Origin: Chloroflexota bacterium | GTDB lineage: Bacteria > Chloroflexota > Anaerolineae > Ardenticatenales > Ardenticatenaceae | DNA: 7,599 nucleotides | Direction: 5' to 3' | NCBI GenBank assembly: GCA_003520455.1 | Contig: DOUV01000062.1 | Span: 1 to 7,599 of the forward strand | Part shown: positions 6,858 through 7,599 of the stretch, piece after piece | How the letters are laid out: every line of letters starts with the position of its first letter | Numbering within the stretch: the stretch's first letter is position 1 | Notes under the pieces: generated by a model | What the model was told of the DNA's origin: nothing | The model's database searches: none | Seen by the model: only the letters and a program-made list of their open reading frames with translations | Position numbers and translations under genes: made by a program

Positions 6858-6904
6858 ACGAAGCCGCGATCCTCGGGCTGAGGCCAGGAAGCTCTCGGCT
6901 TCGT
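6858..6904. repeat. 9-bp perfect inverted repeat
   Basis: ACGAAGCCG (6858-6866) and CGGCTTCGT (6896-6904) enclose 29 nt, which itself contains a small CCTC/GAGG stem (6871-6883). The outer stem can be lengthened by CC/GG after a 2-nt bulge. It would form a second hairpin in the leader of the giant gene if transcription starts near the CATAAT box. Confidence 0.55.
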
Positions 6905-6928
6905 ATGGAAGCCAACTGCGCGTTGTTT

Positions 6929-6934
6929 ATTATG
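6929..6934 (-). promoter_or_regulatory. Possible -10 box for the giant gene
   Basis: Minus-strand CATAAT (5 of 6 against TATAAT) lies in the only AT-rich patch of the region. No convincing -35 is 16-18 nt upstream. If used, the mRNA leader would be roughly 160 nt and contain both inverted repeats. Confidence 0.25.
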
Positions 6935-7001
6935 CTAGAGGCCGGATATGAAGAAGGTGTGAAGGCCGTGAAGAAAACTTGTGAATCGGCAGGGGGAGGG
7001 A

Positions 7002-7020
7002 AAGGGCCGGCACCGGCCTT
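7002..7020. other. Small GC-rich hairpin
   Basis: GGCCG-GCAC-CGGCC at 7005-7018, with an AA/TT extension after a bulged G. It is followed by CTTCTTCG on the plus strand and CTTTCCCTCC on the minus strand; neither is a proper U-tract. At most a weak terminator or a chance palindrome. Confidence 0.25.
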
Positions 7021-7021
7021 C

Positions 7022-7050
7022 TTCGCATTCCGCGCCCCGCGGGCTACAAT
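7022..7050 (+). promoter_or_regulatory. Candidate sigma-70-type promoter for the methyltransferase gene
   Basis: TTCGCA at 7022-7027 (4 of 6 against TTGACA), a 17-nt spacer, then TACAAT at 7045-7050 (5 of 6 against TATAAT). Predicted start near 7057, leaving a leader of about 70 nt before ATG 7127. This is the best promoter match in the window. Confidence 0.5.
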
Positions 7051-7126
7051 TCCCGCTACGACTGATAGTCTCACGCTCTGCCATAAGTGGACCCTGCGGA
7101 TCCATTCTCGACTGGCGGTGGCTTCC

Positions 7127-7599
7127 ATGATATCCCGTCGCTGTCTCACCCAGTATCCCCAAACGGTCCCCGGTGGGTTCCGGGAGCGTCAGGAGCACCC
7201 CGAGTTGCTCGACGGCGACCACGGCACCCTGGCCGAAGTTGCCGAGAGCCTGGACGACCTCACCCGGATCAACACCTGCCTGTTTGGCATCGCCGCGACA
7301 CTTGATCCACTCAAGCGGCGCGTGCGAGCCGCGCCCAAACCGGTCAGCGTGCTCGATCTGGGCACCGGCAATGGTCATCTCGCGCGCGCCCTCGCCAACT
7401 GGGCCTTTCGCGAGCACATCGCCCTGCGCCTTCTGGCCGCCGACGTCAACCCGCGCCACGTAGCCGTCGCCGCGGCCGAGCTGCATCGTGCCCCAACGAC
7501 GTTCCCACCCCGCCCTCCACGCGGCGGCGTGCATCTCCTGGCGGCCGATGGCCGCCGGGTCCCGCTGGCGGATAACGCCGTGGATTACGTCATCTCGTC
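7127..7599 (+). CDS. Class I SAM-dependent methyltransferase (partial, C-terminus outside window)
   Basis: 157 codons from ATG 7127 run off the right edge with no stop. The SD is weak (GGTGG at 7116-7120); in-frame GTG 7118 is an alternative, and the frame stays open further upstream. Residues 20-62 (ERQEHPELLDG, then LAEVAESLDDLTRINTCLFG) form the helical lead found in a subgroup of small-molecule methyltransferases, in which xPELLD precedes a LxxLxxIN motif. Motif I, the SAM-binding loop, is VLDLGTGNG (75-83). The acidic residue at the end of strand 2 is in AADVNP (D106). ADGRRVPLADNAVDYVIS (140-157) corresponds to the later motifs, with D141 near the adenine pocket and DYVIS as strand 4. 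The Rossmann half is therefore intact as far as it goes. Cytoplasmic, methyl acceptor unknown. The codon choice is like the neighbours. Diverges from the giant gene across a 362-nt region. Confidence 0.9.
   Translation, partial: MISRRCLTQYPQTVPGGFRERQEHPELLDGDHGTLAEVAESLDDLTRINTCLFGIAATLDPLKRRVRAAPKPVSVLDLGTGNGHLARALANWAFREHIALRLLAADVNPRHVAVAAAELHRAPTTFPPRPPRGGVHLLAADGRRVPLADNAVDYVIS

Larger units (their letters stand above)
6765..7126. other. Divergent non-coding region between the giant gene and the methyltransferase gene
   Basis: 362 bases without a gene I can support. From left to right it holds the SD of the giant gene (6773-6779), a 20-bp hairpin (6785-6839), a 9-bp inverted repeat (6858-6904), an AT-rich spot with a minus-strand CATAAT (6934-6929), a purine-rich stretch (about 6950-7003), a small GC hairpin (7002-7020) and a right-facing promoter (7022-7050). 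Open frames crossing it on either strand are low-quality and lack start signals. Confidence 0.7.

Noticed and set aside
6935..7534. Minus-strand frame of 199 codons opposite the methyltransferase
   Set aside because: The plus strand carries SAM-binding motifs in correct order and a promoter. The antisense product is compositionally random.

Overview
The window comes from a GC-rich bacterium. It encodes several exported proteins with Thr-Pro-rich linkers of the ATPTPT type, Ca-binding DxNxDG loops and an RVYLPIA-type motif. Together with a DUF4058 gene this combination is what I associate with Chloroflexota (Anaerolineae, Caldilineae or Ardenticatenia-like). That placement is inference from protein style, since no rRNA or marker gene is present.

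Layout. (1) Positions 1-1770 hold a probable two-gene minus-strand operon: a 229-residue lipoprotein (1770 to 1081), then, 59 nt downstream, the first 340 codons of a secreted protein with a carbohydrate-binding-like jelly-roll domain (1021 to 1), cut by the window edge. (2) Positions 1771-1940 are a divergent intergenic region with candidate promoters for both directions and two small dyads. (3) 1941-2732 (+) is an intact DUF4058 gene. (4) 2535-6764 (-) is a very large mosaic exported protein (about 1409 residues): signal peptide, alpha/beta-hydrolase domain with Ca-binding loops, Thr-Pro linker, dockerin-like loop plus YLPI motif, second linker, beta-propeller-like domain, polysaccharide-deacetylase-like domain, third linker and the start of a BNR/sialidase-like repeat. 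The repeat region breaks off after one Asp-box, and the reading frame then runs antisense through the last 198 bases of the DUF4058 gene, so the 3' end looks truncated. (5) 6765-7126 is a non-coding divergent region with two clear inverted repeats, the larger touching the Shine-Dalgarno area of the giant gene, and a good sigma-70-like promoter facing right. (6) 7127-7599 (+) is the N-terminal part of a class I SAM-dependent methyltransferase, cut by the window edge.

The exported products (lipoprotein, jelly-roll protein, hydrolase/propeller/deacetylase mosaic) suggest a region for cell-surface or extracellular work, possibly on polysaccharides or esters. No direct pathway link between them can be shown from the sequence. 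The methyltransferase and DUF4058 protein are cytoplasmic and probably unrelated neighbours. I see no rRNA, tRNA, CRISPR array, insertion sequence or convincing intrinsic terminator. The most interesting points are the mosaic architecture with an apparently fossilised internal C-terminus, the broken 3' end with its antisense tail, and the structured leader in front of the giant gene.
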